A stretch of DNA of 64,000 nucleotides from Pseudarthrobacter naphthalenicus (GTDB taxonomy: Bacteria; Actinomycetota; Actinomycetes; Actinomycetales; Micrococcaceae): contig NZ_JARESG010000001.1 of the NCBI RefSeq assembly GCF_029076445.1, positions 372,001-436,000 on the forward strand, in the 5' to 3' direction. Shown in pieces: positions 25,373-34,844 of the stretch (within the stretch, counting starts at the first letter, position 1; each line of letters opens with the position of its first letter). The notes under the pieces were generated by a model. That model was not told the origin of the DNA. It saw nothing but the letters and a program-made list of their open reading frames with translations, and did no database searches. The translations under genes were made by a program, and so were the position numbers.

Positions 25373-26364
25373 TGAGCACCGAAGCCTTCAGGCCCGCCAA
25401 AAAGTCCCTGCTGGACAGGCTGCCCGTTTCGTCCCACATCCGGCGCAGCGTCGGCCTGCAGCGCACCATGCTGCTGATCGGCGTTGTCTTGTGCGCCGTG
25501 TTCCTGGTGACTGCCGTTTTTGCCCCGCTGCTCGCACCCTACGGCTACTCGCAGATATCCGACGACGGCGGGACCTTCCCCGCGCAGGCTGCCCCGGGCG
25601 GCAAACACCTCTGGGGTACCACGGTGGGTGGCTACGACGTGTTCTCGCGGGTGATCTGGGGATCGCAGACGGCGGCCACGGTGATCGTCGTCGCTGTGGT
25701 CATGGCCATCTTCCTCGGGGTCTTCCTGGGACTCGTCAGCGGCTACTTTGGCGGCTGGCTGGACCGGGTGCTGGTTGTGGTGGCGGACGCAATCTACGCC
25801 TTCCCTACCCTCCTCCTGGCCATCGTGGTTTCCATTGCCATCAACAAAGGACAGTCCGGCTTCTGGGGCGGAATCCTCGCCTGCGGGTTTGCCATCACAG
25901 CCGTCTTTGTGCCGCAGTATTTCCGCGTGATCAGGGCTGAAGCCATCCGGCTCAAAGCCGAACCGTTCGTGGAGTCCGCCCAGGTGGTGGGCGCCTCCAG
26001 TGCACGGATCATCGGCAGGCACATTTTCGCCAACGCCACCCGGACGCTTCCCCTGATCTTCACGCTGAACGCGTCGGAGGCCATCCTCACCCTGGCCGGT
26101 CTGGGCTTCCTCGGCTTCGGCATCGAACCGAGCTCCGCTTCCGAATGGGGCTTCGACCTGAACAAGGCGATGTCTGATGCGTCATCAGGTATCTGGTGGA
26201 CGGGCGTGTTTCCGGGTGCGGCGATCGTGCTCACGGTCCTCGGGCTGACCCTGGTGGGAGAGAGCATGAATGACCTGAACGACCCCCGCCTGCGGGGACG
26301 CCGGCGCGCAGGAACCAAGGGCAAAGGCAGAGAATCAAAGAACCAGACGGAGGTGACCGCATGA
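25372..26364 (+). CDS. Peptide-type ABC transporter permease 2 (DppC-like)
   Basis: A 330-residue permease with the OppC-type N-terminal membrane segment (TMLLIGVVLCAVFLVTAVFA), the characteristic HLWGTTVGGYDVFSRVIWGS motif and an EAA loop (PFVESAQVVGASSARIIGRH). It pairs with the preceding permease. The C-terminal tail is strongly basic (RLRGRRRAGTKGKGRESK). Its end overlaps the ATPase gene by 4 nt (ATGA). Confidence 0.92.
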   Translation: MSTEAFRPAKKSLLDRLPVSSHIRRSVGLQRTMLLIGVVLCAVFLVTAVFAPLLAPYGYSQISDDGGTFPAQAAPGGKHLWGTTVGGYDVFSRVIWGSQTAATVIVVAVVMAIFLGVFLGLVSGYFGGWLDRVLVVVADAIYAFPTLLLAIVVSIAINKGQSGFWGGILACGFAITAVFVPQYFRVIRAEAIRLKAEPFVESAQVVGASSARIIGRHIFANATRTLPLIFTLNASEAILTLAGLGFLGFGIEPSSASEWGFDLNKAMSDASSGIWWTGVFPGAAIVLTVLGLTLVGESMNDLNDPRLRGRRRAGTKGKGRESKNQTEVTA

Positions 26365-28067
26365 GCGGCCCGGAGATCATCAACACCAGCGCCGGGCAAC
26401 CCGCGGGACATGTCCTCGAAATCGACCACCTGAAAGTCACGTTCGCTACCGATGGCGGGGACGTCTACGCGGTCAAGGATGTAAGCCTGGACGTACGCCC
26501 CGGGGAAGTCCTGGCCATTGTGGGCGAATCCGGATCCGGGAAGACAGTCACGGCCAAGACCATCCTCGGGCTCCTGCCCGAAACCGCCGCCAGCGAGGGG
26601 GCGGTGCTGATAAATGGCAACAACGTGATCAGCGTGAGCGCCTCGAAGCTGCGGCAGATCCGCGGCCGCGACGTGGCCATGGTGTTTCAGGAACCATCCA
26701 CGGCGCTGAATCCGGTTTTCACCGTCGGCTGGCAGATTGCCGAGGGCATTCGTGCCCACACCACCGACGGCAGGCGGGTCACAGCCAAAGAGGCCAAAAC
26801 CAGGGCCATCGAGGCGCTGCGCAAAGTGGGTATCCCGGACCCGGAGCACCGCGTCAACTATTATCCGCATCAGTTCTCCGGCGGTCAGAAGCAGCGCGTG
26901 GTGATCGCGGCGGCGCTCGCCCTCAACCCGGGCCTCATCGTGGCGGACGAGCCCACCACCGCACTGGACGTCACCGTCCAGGCGGAGATCCTTGAGCTGT
27001 TGCGGGACCTGCGGGACAAGTACGGCACATCCATCGTGCTGATCACCCACAACATGGGCGTCGTCGCGGACCTCGCGGACCGCGTGGTGGTGATGTACCA
27101 GGGCGACGTGGTGGAGGAAGCCTCCGCCCGGGTGCTGTTCGCGGAACCCAAACAGGACTACACCAGGAAGCTGCTGGCCGCCGTGCCGCACCTCGGCCGG
27201 AATTCGGCGTCGGAAGGCCTCACGGAACGCGCCCACAGGAACGCACCGGTGCTGGTCGAAGCAACGGACCTGACCATCGAGTACCCCGGCCGGTTGGGGA
27301 CACCGGCGTTCAAGGCAGTGGACGGTGTCAGCTTCACGGTCTCCGAAGGAGAAGTTTTTGGCCTGGTCGGCGAATCCGGCTCGGGAAAGACCACCATCGG
27401 GCGGGCCATTGCCGGGCTGAACCGGACCACCGGGGGCAGCCTCAAAGTGCTCGGCTACGAAATGCTGAACTTCAAGGAACGGACCTTCAAACCCCACCGG
27501 AAGGATATCGGCTTCGTCTTCCAGGACCCGGCCGCATCCTTCAACCCCCAACTGACCATCGGCGACTGCGTGGCGGAGCCTATGATCATCCACACCAATC
27601 CCAGCCCGGCGCAGGCCCGCAAGCGCGTGGGGGAGCTGCTCGAATCAGTGCAGCTGCCGGCGTCGTATGCCGACCGCTACCCGCACGAGCTCTCCGGCGG
27701 CCAGCGGCAACGGGCGTCCTTGGCGCGTGCCCTCATCCTGAACCCCAGGCTGCTGATCGCTGACGAACCGACGTCGGCGCTGGACGTGTCGGTGCAGGCG
27801 AAGGTGCTTGAACTCTTCAAGGACATCCAGGCGGAGTTCGGCTTCGCTGCCCTGTTCATCAGCCACGACCTCGCAGTGGTGGACATCCTGTCGCAATGGG
27901 TGGGCGTGCTGTACAAGGGCAAACTGGTGGAACAGGGGATCGGCAGCCAGGTGATGGGCGCGCCGCAGCACGACTACACCAAGCGGCTGATCGCGTCCCT
28001 GCCCGTGCCCGACCCCGACGAACAGGCACGGCGAAGGGCGGCACACCGGGCTCTGCTGGCCACATAG
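26361..28067 (+). CDS. Peptide-type ABC transporter ATPase, two nucleotide-binding domains fused
   Basis: A 568-residue protein carrying two complete ABC ATPase domains, equivalent to DppD and DppF in one chain. The first has Walker A GESGSGKTVTAK, signature FSGGQKQRVV and Walker B LIVADEPTTALDV. The second has GESGSGKTTIGR, LSGGQRQRAS and LLIADEPTSALDV. Each domain ends in the OppD/F C-terminal segment (DYTRKLLAAVP and DYTKRLIASLP). It energises the upstream permeases. Both active sites look intact. Confidence 0.93.
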   Translation: MSGPEIINTSAGQPAGHVLEIDHLKVTFATDGGDVYAVKDVSLDVRPGEVLAIVGESGSGKTVTAKTILGLLPETAASEGAVLINGNNVISVSASKLRQIRGRDVAMVFQEPSTALNPVFTVGWQIAEGIRAHTTDGRRVTAKEAKTRAIEALRKVGIPDPEHRVNYYPHQFSGGQKQRVVIAAALALNPGLIVADEPTTALDVTVQAEILELLRDLRDKYGTSIVLITHNMGVVADLADRVVVMYQGDVVEEASARVLFAEPKQDYTRKLLAAVPHLGRNSASEGLTERAHRNAPVLVEATDLTIEYPGRLGTPAFKAVDGVSFTVSEGEVFGLVGESGSGKTTIGRAIAGLNRTTGGSLKVLGYEMLNFKERTFKPHRKDIGFVFQDPAASFNPQLTIGDCVAEPMIIHTNPSPAQARKRVGELLESVQLPASYADRYPHELSGGQRQRASLARALILNPRLLIADEPTSALDVSVQAKVLELFKDIQAEFGFAALFISHDLAVVDILSQWVGVLYKGKLVEQGIGSQVMGAPQHDYTKRLIASLPVPDPDEQARRRAAHRALLAT

Positions 28068-28076
28068 ACTTGGAGC

Positions 28077-28463
28077 ATGACGCAGCAAAACCATGATGTT
28101 CCCGACGCCGAAACCTACGACGCCGCCGCAAGTTCGCTGGCCGGCCAGGTGGATGACTCGGTGATGGCGGAACTGCTGTCCATCCGGTCAAGCATCGACA
28201 ACATCGATGCCACCCTGGTCTATCTCCTTGCCGAGCGGTTCAAAGCGACGCAGAAGGTGGGCTTCCTCAAGGCTGCGCACCGGCTTCCGGCGGGCGATCC
28301 GGGCCGCGAAAGCGCCCAGATCGCCCGGCTGCGGCGGCTGGCTGAGGATGCCCACCTTGACCCCGCGTTTGCCGAAAAGTTCCTGAATTTCATCATCGGT
28401 GAGGTCATCCGTCATCACGAAGCCATCGCCGAGGACCATCAGGCCGCCGCAGAGTGGAAGTAA
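28077..28463 (+). CDS. Chorismate mutase (AroQ type)
   Basis: A 128-residue all-helical protein that would convert chorismate to prephenate for Phe and Tyr synthesis. Conserved features are SIRSSIDNIDATLVYLLAER with the active-site arginine, the KVGFLKAAH lysine, and the final helix IIGEVIRHHEAI. The start ATG has TAGACT 6 nt upstream and only GGAG jammed against it, so it may be leaderless. It lies 9 bp after the ABC ATPase gene and its end overlaps the MetE-like gene by 10 nt. Confidence 0.88.
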   Translation: MTQQNHDVPDAETYDAAASSLAGQVDDSVMAELLSIRSSIDNIDATLVYLLAERFKATQKVGFLKAAHRLPAGDPGRESAQIARLRRLAEDAHLDPAFAEKFLNFIIGEVIRHHEAIAEDHQAAAEWK

Positions 28464-29461
28464 CAGCTACCGCGCCGGGCCCCTGGCCGGGGGAGGACCC
28501 GCTGGAGGCCGCGCGGATCGTCCGGGGCGAACTCGGCAGCCCGCACCTGCCTTTCCTGGCGGAACTTCCGGACCGCGGGGTGGGTTCGGATGCTCTGGGC
28601 CGCACGGCCTCGCTGCTGGTGGAATTGGCTGTGGACGTTCAGCCCTACGGCTGGCGGCTCGTGGACCGGCCCGGCAAGGATTACCGCCGGGCCGTTTCGG
28701 CGCTGTCCACCGACATCAACGTCCTGGCTGATGTGGCAGGCGGTGAGGACACTTCCGCGGGCGAACTCAAAGTGCAACTGCTGGGGCCGCTTAGCCTCGC
28801 GGCGGGCCTGCACCTGCACAACGGCGAACGCGCCCTGATCGACTACGGTGCACGCCGGGACATCACCGAATCGCTGGCCGCCGGGGTGGGCGCCTACCTG
28901 TCCCGGGTGTCCAGCGCGGTGCCGGGCGCGAAGCTGGTGGTCCAAATCGATGAACCTGATATTGCGGCCGTGCTTGCCGGCACCATTCCGACGTCGAGCG
29001 GTTACCGGACCCTGCGCTCGGTAGCCGGCCAGGAGGTCACCGAGTCCTGGCAGCTGGTCATTGAGGCGCTGAGGGCTGCGGGCGCCGTCGAAATCGTTGT
29101 CTCCGTGCCCGAAGTGGAGGCCCCCATCGACCGGATCGTGGCCGCAGGTGCGGACGGCGTGGCCGTTCCCTTGCAGGCGCTGACATCGCGGCAGTGGGAG
29201 CAGTTGGCCGGCGCCGTGGAAGCGGGCAAACGGGTCTGGGCCGGCGCGCTTGACCCCGGCCGCGCGTTGCCCAAAGTGGCCGACGCCGTCGAATCGGTCT
29301 GGCGGCCGTGGCACCAGATGGGGCTGCCGGCGTCGTCCCTGGGCAGTGTGCGTGTCACTCCCGCCGGGGGACTGGCGGCCCTTACGCCGGCGGCCGCCAC
29401 AGCCGTGCTCGGCAGGCTGACCCAGGTGGCTGACGGGCTGAACCAGCGCGTGCACGGCTGA
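28454..29461 (+). CDS. Cobalamin-independent methionine synthase-like protein lacking zinc ligands
   Basis: A 335-residue protein resembling the C-terminal catalytic barrel of MetE/UROD-type enzymes, for example LGPLSLAAGLHL, the VQIDEPDIAAVLAG strand and the GADGVAVPLQAL region. Actinobacterial relatives are usually called methionine synthase. The whole chain contains no cysteine, whereas MetE holds its zinc with two cysteines and a histidine. It is also less than half the length of full MetE. Classical MetE chemistry is therefore doubtful. It overlaps the chorismate mutase gene, so the two are translated from one message. GTG 28454 is used; it has no clear ribosome site. Confidence 0.68.
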   Translation: MEVTATAPGPWPGEDPLEAARIVRGELGSPHLPFLAELPDRGVGSDALGRTASLLVELAVDVQPYGWRLVDRPGKDYRRAVSALSTDINVLADVAGGEDTSAGELKVQLLGPLSLAAGLHLHNGERALIDYGARRDITESLAAGVGAYLSRVSSAVPGAKLVVQIDEPDIAAVLAGTIPTSSGYRTLRSVAGQEVTESWQLVIEALRAAGAVEIVVSVPEVEAPIDRIVAAGADGVAVPLQALTSRQWEQLAGAVEAGKRVWAGALDPGRALPKVADAVESVWRPWHQMGLPASSLGSVRVTPAGGLAALTPAAATAVLGRLTQVADGLNQRVHG

Positions 29462-29484
29462 CCCCGCCGTGGCTGGGCGGCAGG

Positions 29485-30198
29485 TTACATCCGGGCTTCC
29501 CAACGGTCCGGCCGTGCGTAACCGGGCAGGAAGTCCTGTGCGGAGCTGCCGCCAACGTAGGGGCGCAGGCGGTACTGCATGTGGCCGGCATAGACCAGCA
29601 CCTCCCCGATCTGCGGCTGCAGGACCTTGACCTGGATCCGGTGCCGCCCGGCGCCGTCGGCGTCTTCCTCCCACCACTGCTCGGCGTAGGCCTTCGCATC
29701 CAAGGCTGCCGGCAGCGGCAGGCGCAGGTGGCCGAGGAACAGCCGGGAGTCCTCTGACACCCCGCGCAGCCGGCCCTCGTCCGTGACGCTGAGCTTCAGG
29801 TCCGTGACCATGCGCCGGAACCTTCCCAGGTAGTCCACCAGCCGGGGGCCGCCGTCGGATTCCACCAGGCTGGTGGTGTCCTGGAAAATCCTGCTGCGGC
29901 CCGGGAAGCGGATCTCGCGCCGGGCCGTGAGGCTGGGGCGCCCGAAAGGATCAAGATGGGCATGGTTTTCGATCCGGAACGGGACGCTCTCACCGAATTC
30001 GGGAAAGAACGCCTCTTCCCCGGACGTGAGCTTCAGCAACGGCCGCAACCACGCCTGCCGGCAGCCGGCGACGTCGAAAACGCCCTCACCAAAGCCATAA
30101 TGTCCGGAGCCCGGCAGGAGCGAAAAGTACTCCTGCAGCTCAGGTTGCAGCCGGGTGAAGTCCTTGCCCAGGGCCTGCTGGTAGATCGGTACGTTCAT
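29485..30198 (-). CDS. DUF4166 domain protein
   Basis: A 237-residue protein that matches the DUF4166 pattern: an N-terminal LGKDFTRLQPELQEYFSL, a GSGHYGFGEGVFDV segment, a central PFRIENHAHLDPFGRPSLTA beta region and the C-terminal sheet around VLVYAGHMQYRLRPY. No signal peptide or membrane segment is seen. Function is unknown. ATG 30198 has GGAGG 7 nt upstream. It is divergent from mtrA and convergent with the MetE-like gene, so it forms a single-gene unit. Confidence 0.78.
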   Translation of the reverse strand: MNVPIYQQALGKDFTRLQPELQEYFSLLPGSGHYGFGEGVFDVAGCRQAWLRPLLKLTSGEEAFFPEFGESVPFRIENHAHLDPFGRPSLTARREIRFPGRSRIFQDTTSLVESDGGPRLVDYLGRFRRMVTDLKLSVTDEGRLRGVSEDSRLFLGHLRLPLPAALDAKAYAEQWWEEDADGAGRHRIQVKVLQPQIGEVLVYAGHMQYRLRPYVGGSSAQDFLPGYARPDRWEARM

Positions 30199-30341
30199 CA
30201 ATGACCTCCTGGACGGTGGCCGCCGGCGGCGCCGCGGTTGCTTCCAATGTACCGGCCGGAAGACACTGCCCTCCCGCGTGCTGCGCCATGTCGGAGGGCG
30301 TTGAACAGGACAAACCTAGTCCAATAGGGGAATATATAACT

Positions 30342-31016
30342 ATGAAGGCACGCATTCTGGTAGTTGACGATGACGAAGCGCTGGCCGAAATGATTGGAAT
30401 TGTTCTGCGTAATGACGGCTTTGACCCCGTCTTTTGCGCTGACGGCGGCCAGGCGCTTGACGTTTTCCGTTCATCGAAGCCGGACCTCGTGCTGCTCGAT
30501 CTTATGCTCCCCGGCGTGGACGGGATCGAGGTCTGCCGGCAGATCCGGTCGGAGTCTGACGTGCCCATCGTGATGCTCACCGCGAAATCCGACACGTCCG
30601 ACGTCGTCCGGGGGCTCGAGTCCGGGGCCGACGATTATGTGCCCAAACCCTTTAAGCCTGCCGAGTTGGTTGCCCGCGTCAGGGCGCGGCTGCGGCCGGG
30701 CGACCAGAAGGCGCCCGAAACGTTGCGGATCGCGGACGTCACCATCGACGTTGCCGGCCATACCGTAAAGCGGGCCGACGAACGCATTTCCCTGACCCCG
30801 TTGGAATTCGACCTCCTCGTGGCGCTGGCGCGGAAGCCGTGGCAGGTGTTCACCCGGGAGCTGCTGCTGGAACAGGTGTGGGGCTACCGCCACGCGGCAG
30901 ACACCAGGCTGGTCAACGTTCATGTACAGCGGCTCCGGTCCAAGATTGAGCGGGACCCGGAAGCCCCGGAAGTTGTATTGACGGTTCGTGGTGTCGGCTA
31001 CAAAGCAGGTTCCTGA
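30342..31016 (+). CDS. mtrA: Two-component response regulator MtrA
   Basis: A 224-residue OmpR-family regulator. The receiver domain shows the acidic pocket LVVDDDEALA, the phospho-acceptor aspartate in VLLDLMLPGVDG and the KPFKPAELVARV lysine. The C-terminal winged helix includes LTPLEFDLLVALARKPWQVF and VNVHVQRLRSKIE. MtrA controls cell-wall and division genes in actinobacteria. ATG 30342 gives the usual N-terminus (MKARILVVDDDE) and has AGGGGA upstream. It overlaps mtrB by 29 bp in the mtrA-mtrB-lpqB operon. Confidence 0.96.
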   Translation: MKARILVVDDDEALAEMIGIVLRNDGFDPVFCADGGQALDVFRSSKPDLVLLDLMLPGVDGIEVCRQIRSESDVPIVMLTAKSDTSDVVRGLESGADDYVPKPFKPAELVARVRARLRPGDQKAPETLRIADVTIDVAGHTVKRADERISLTPLEFDLLVALARKPWQVFTRELLLEQVWGYRHAADTRLVNVHVQRLRSKIERDPEAPEVVLTVRGVGYKAGS

Positions 31017-33054
31017 GCCCTCGGGACCAGAAGGCCCGCACGCTCCGGATCCGGCAGCGGCCAAGGGCCCCGAACACACAGACGCGCTGCCCGCGGAACT
31101 GGCGGCGCTGCCTTTCCGTGCGCGGATCTGGCGGCGCCGCGGCATCATCGTTGCACTCCGGGTGGCCCGCCTTGTCCGCGTCGGGCTGAGCCGGTTCTTC
31201 CCGGCCATGCGCTTTCTGGCGCGTTCGGTGCAGCGGCGCTGGCGCCGGTCCCTGCAGTTCCGGACAGTCCTGACCACCCTCCTGCTGGCCGTCACGTCCT
31301 TCGGTGCCGTGGGCGCGTACCTTTCCAACCAGATCGCCAACAACCTCTTCCAGGAGCGGCTGACGCAGGCTGAGTCCGAGACCCGCTACAACGTCAAACA
31401 GGTGCAGGAGACGTTTGACGGCGCCCAGGTCACCGATCAGTCCAGCGTCATCACCCTGGTGTACGACACCCTGAACGCGGTGGAGGGCCGCGGCTCCGTC
31501 ATCCAGCGCCGCTACGTTTTCGAGGCCAAGCCGGAGCAGACCAAGCCCAGGAACCGCTGGGTGGAGTCACGGGCTTCAGACCAGCTGACTGTCAGCGTCA
31601 TCCCGCCGGACCTGCGGAAGGCCGTGCAGGACTCGGGCAAGGACCAGTACTGGGCCTCCACGGTAATCCCGGTGGGCACCGAGGACAGGCCGGGCATCGC
31701 CGTCGGAAACCTGGTCACCTTCAACGGAACCGTATACGAGCTGTATTTGATTTACGACCTCAACACCGCCCAGCAGACTCTCAACGAGATCCAGGGCGTG
31801 CTGCTGGCCGGCGGCGCCGTGCTGGTGCTGATGATCGGGGCCATCGCCTGGTACGTCACGCGGAACGTGGTCAGTCCGGTCAGCCACGCGGCGCTGGTGT
31901 CCGAGAAGCTTGCCGCCGGGCAGTTGCAGGAGCGAATGGTGGTCAAAGGCGAGGATGAAGTGGCCCGTCTCGGTGCCTCGTTCAACCACATGGCTGCCAG
32001 CCTCCAGGAACAGATCACACAGCTGGCCACCTTGTCCCAGATGCAGCAGCGCTTTGTGTCCGACGTTTCGCACGAACTCCGGACACCGCTCACAACGGTG
32101 CGGATGGCGGCCGAGGTTCTTTTTGATGCCCGCCACGACTTTGACCCCATTAACAAGCGGTCCGCGGAACTTCTCTATAACCAGGTGGAGCGGTTCCAGT
32201 CACTGCTTGCGGACCTCCTGGAGATTTCCCGCTTCGACGCGGGCGTGGCCATGCTCGACGCCGAACCCGAGGACATCGTGCAGGTCATCGCCCATGTCAT
32301 TGAGGGAGCGGCCCCGGTGGCCGCGGAGTATGGATCGGAAATTATCCTGCGCGCGCCCGAGACGGGCATCGTGGCGGAAATGGACGCACGGCGGATCGAC
32401 CGAATCCTGCGGAATCTCATCCTGAATGCGGTGGAACACGGGGAAGGCAAGCCGGTCACCGTAACGGTGGCCGCCAACCAGACAGCCGTGGGAGTCGCCG
32501 TACGGGACCAGGGTCTCGGCATGACGCCGGCTGAGGCTGCCCGCGTCTTTGACCGGTTCTGGCGCGCTGATCCTGCGCGCGCACGCACCACCGGAGGCAG
32601 CGGCCTGGGCCTGTCCATCGCCATGGAGGACACCAAACTTCACAACGGGTGGCTGCAGGCGTGGGGCAACAAAGGCAGCGGATCCAATTTCCGGCTGACT
32701 ATTCCCTTGCGGCAGGGCGAGGAGATCGACCGATCGCCCGTCCAGCTCGAGCCGGGGGACATCGTCCTGCCGACCAGCCACCACGACGGGGACATCCTGG
32801 TGTTCGGACCGGGATCCGGCCCTGCACGCGGGACCGAACCCAGTGCTTCGGACGCCGGACTCGGCAGCGGCCTCAGCGGCGGCCCCGGCGCCGAACGCAA
32901 CGGCGGCCCCGGCGCCGAACGCAGCGACGGACCTAGCGAGGGCCGGGCCACGAAAGCTGCCGCGGATGCCCGCATTGCTGAGGGGTCCGTTGGTCCAGGC
33001 CTTTCCGGTGCCCGTGCGGCGGCCCGCACCACCCCAACGAAGGATCAGCCATGA
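30988..33054 (+). CDS. mtrB: Two-component sensor histidine kinase MtrB
   Basis: A 688-residue membrane kinase that phosphorylates MtrA. The first membrane helix is near residue 95 ([20 protein letters not shown]), followed by an extracellular sensor region of about 160 residues. A second helix ([17 protein letters not shown]), HAMP, a dimerisation domain with the phospho-histidine in [13 protein letters not shown], and an ATPase domain ([31 protein letters not shown]) complete it. The last 110 residues are a low-complexity Gly/Ala/Arg tail with a 24-bp tandem repeat. The GTG start inside the mtrA end is uncertain; later starts within the first 40 residues are possible. Confidence 0.93.
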   Translation: MVSATKQVPEPSGPEGPHAPDPAAAKGPEHTDALPAELAALPFRARIWRRRGIIVALRVARLVRVGLSRFFPAMRFLARSVQRRWRRSLQFRTVLTTLLLAVTSFGAVGAYLSNQIANNLFQERLTQAESETRYNVKQVQETFDGAQVTDQSSVITLVYDTLNAVEGRGSVIQRRYVFEAKPEQTKPRNRWVESRASDQLTVSVIPPDLRKAVQDSGKDQYWASTVIPVGTEDRPGIAVGNLVTFNGTVYELYLIYDLNTAQQTLNEIQGVLLAGGAVLVLMIGAIAWYVTRNVVSPVSHAALVSEKLAAGQLQERMVVKGEDEVARLGASFNHMAASLQEQITQLATLSQMQQRFVSDVSHELRTPLTTVRMAAEVLFDARHDFDPINKRSAELLYNQVERFQSLLADLLEISRFDAGVAMLDAEPEDIVQVIAHVIEGAAPVAAEYGSEIILRAPETGIVAEMDARRIDRILRNLILNAVEHGEGKPVTVTVAANQTAVGVAVRDQGLGMTPAEAARVFDRFWRADPARARTTGGSGLGLSIAMEDTKLHNGWLQAWGNKGSGSNFRLTIPLRQGEEIDRSPVQLEPGDIVLPTSHHDGDILVFGPGSGPARGTEPSASDAGLGSGLSGGPGAERNGGPGAERSDGPSEGRATKAAADARIAEGSVGPGLSGARAAARTTPTKDQP
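32878..32925 (+). repeat. 24-bp tandem repeat, two copies, in the mtrB tail
   Basis: GGCGGCCCCGGCGCCGAACG followed by CAAC or CAGC occurs twice head to tail and encodes GGPGAERN and GGPGAERS. It lies in the disordered C-terminal tail of the kinase, where copy-number change would keep the frame. Confidence 0.8.
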
Positions 33055-34781
33055 AGCAAACAGCGGCGGCCGGTTACACGAGGCGTGGGCTGCTGCATGC
33101 CGCGGTTCTGCTGGTGGTGATGGTTCTCCTCGCCTCCTGTGCCCGGATCCCCACGTCCGGACCGGTGGGTAAGAGCGAGGAAGGCAGCGCAGGCAATGTG
33201 AATGCCCCGGTGTTCCTCCCGGCCGCGCCGCAGGCCGGTGCCACTCCCGAGAACATCATCGACTATTTCTACCGGGCAGGTTCCGGGTACGAGGGCGACT
33301 ATGCGGTAGCGCGGGAGTACCTCACCCAGGCAGCCTCCGTATCCTGGAAACCGGACCAGCGGGCCCTGGTTTACCGGTCAGCGACCGTGGTGGAGACCGG
33401 CGTCGAAAACGTCTATAACTACCAGTTGGACGTGGCTTACACCGTGGATGTCGACGGGATTGCCACGCAGTCGCCCGAAGGAACCATCGAAAACATCCCG
33501 GTGACGCTCACCCAGGTGGATGGTGAGTGGCGGATTTCGGCGATCCCCAACGGGACGGCGATCCCGGAGGAGACGTTCAAGGTCATCTACGGGGCATACC
33601 CCATCTACTTCTACGACCCCGGTTTTACTTACGCCGTTCCGGACGTCCGCTGGTTCATCAAAAACAAGACGGTCAAGGCCATGACCAGCGCGCTGCTGGC
33701 CGGCCCGGCGCCCTATCTGCGGGGAGCCGTGGTGAGCGCCTTCCCGTCCGGCATGAAACTGGCGCGCGAATCCGTCCCGGTGGTCTCCGGCGCAGCCCAG
33801 GTGGACCTTTCTGCCAAGGAACTCACCGAGGCTTCCACGGAGGACCGGCTCCGGATGCAGACGCAGCTGGCTCTGACGTTCCGCAGCCAGCCCGACGTCG
33901 TCAATGTTGAACTCCGCGCCAACCAGGATCTGGTGCGGGTGGAGGACAACGGCTCCGTGCTGCCCCCTGTGCGGGACAAGAACGTGCCGGCGCGGGAGAT
34001 TGCCGTCAGCGGCAACGAATTGGTGCGCTATGAGAACAACAGGGTGTCCCCGCTCCCGGACATGCAGCCGGTCTCCTCGCTCGGTCCGCGTTACCCGGCG
34101 GAGTCACCCGTGTCGCAAACGGTGGCTTTCCTAAACGAAAGCCGGACGACGCTGTACAGCATGGTGCCCGGCCAGCCGGCTCGTGCCCTGACCACCCGAA
34201 GCACCATCACCCATCCCTCATTCAGCCTTCACGACTGGGTGTGGGCAGCCGGCCCGGGCGCGGCAGGCGGTACCGAAGTGGTGGCATACCGGCCGGCGGG
34301 AGTCGCCGAGGGTGCGCCAGTTCCCGCAGTGACCATGACCCCGGCGTGGCTGGCCGGCAGGACCGTCAAGGATCTCAAGGTTTCGCGGGAGGGCGCCCGC
34401 GCTCTGGTGATTTCCGAGCAGAACGGACAGACCAAGGTCCAGGTAACGGGAATCATCCGCAATGCCGACGGTACGCCCAAGGAACTGACCACCCCCATTA
34501 ACCTGGTGACCGAAAGCAATCCGGAGCAGGGGGTCTGGGTCAGCGACACAACCGTCGCCGTGATGAAGGGCTCAGCCAGCGCCAACGTCACACCGGAACT
34601 GCTGTCCCTCACCTCGGGGCAACCCCAGCAGCTGGCTCCCTGGCCCGGCCTGGTGTGGCTCAGCGCAGGCAACGGTCCCGAGGAGATCTATGGCCAGTCC
34701 GCCGAGGGGATCTTCCAGCGGCTCGGGAACGGCTGGTCGCCGCAGCTCAAGGGTCCCATCGACCCATCCTTCCCTGGATAG
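33051..34781 (+). CDS. lpqB: Lipoprotein LpqB
   Basis: A 576-residue lipoprotein that works with MtrA and MtrB; in mycobacteria it binds the MtrB sensor domain. The signal peptide ([16 protein letters not shown]) leads to a lipobox with Cys30 in LASCARIP. A GerMN-like region with [19 protein letters not shown] follows, and the C-terminal half is a beta-propeller-like domain. The ATG overlaps the mtrB stop by 4 nt (ATGA), which completes the coupled mtrA-mtrB-lpqB operon. Confidence 0.95.
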   Translation: MKQTAAAGYTRRGLLHAAVLLVVMVLLASCARIPTSGPVGKSEEGSAGNVNAPVFLPAAPQAGATPENIIDYFYRAGSGYEGDYAVAREYLTQAASVSWKPDQRALVYRSATVVETGVENVYNYQLDVAYTVDVDGIATQSPEGTIENIPVTLTQVDGEWRISAIPNGTAIPEETFKVIYGAYPIYFYDPGFTYAVPDVRWFIKNKTVKAMTSALLAGPAPYLRGAVVSAFPSGMKLARESVPVVSGAAQVDLSAKELTEASTEDRLRMQTQLALTFRSQPDVVNVELRANQDLVRVEDNGSVLPPVRDKNVPAREIAVSGNELVRYENNRVSPLPDMQPVSSLGPRYPAESPVSQTVAFLNESRTTLYSMVPGQPARALTTRSTITHPSFSLHDWVWAAGPGAAGGTEVVAYRPAGVAEGAPVPAVTMTPAWLAGRTVKDLKVSREGARALVISEQNGQTKVQVTGIIRNADGTPKELTTPINLVTESNPEQGVWVSDTTVAVMKGSASANVTPELLSLTSGQPQQLAPWPGLVWLSAGNGPEEIYGQSAEGIFQRLGNGWSPQLKGPIDPSFPG

Positions 34782-34784
34782 CGG

Positions 34785-34793
34785 TTGTCCACA
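34785..34793 (+). promoter_or_regulatory. Perfect actinobacterial DnaA-box consensus
   Basis: TTGTCCACA lies 4 nt after the lpqB stop codon, in the gap before comF. It is a single box and not an origin; it may be chance or an isolated DnaA site. Confidence 0.3.
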
Positions 34794-34844
34794 TAACCCC
34801 CTGACCCGCTTCCCGGGCAGCCGCTACCGGCTGAACATGGAGGG

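Noticed and set aside
25794..27593. Minus-strand open frame of 599 codons over the ABC transporter
   Set aside because: It is antisense to an ATPase with intact Walker motifs; its His/Gly/Val-rich composition is typical of reverse-strand shadows.
29382..29699. Minus-strand open frame beside the DUF4166 gene
   Set aside because: It overlaps the ends of two better-supported genes and has no ribosome site or recognisable domain.
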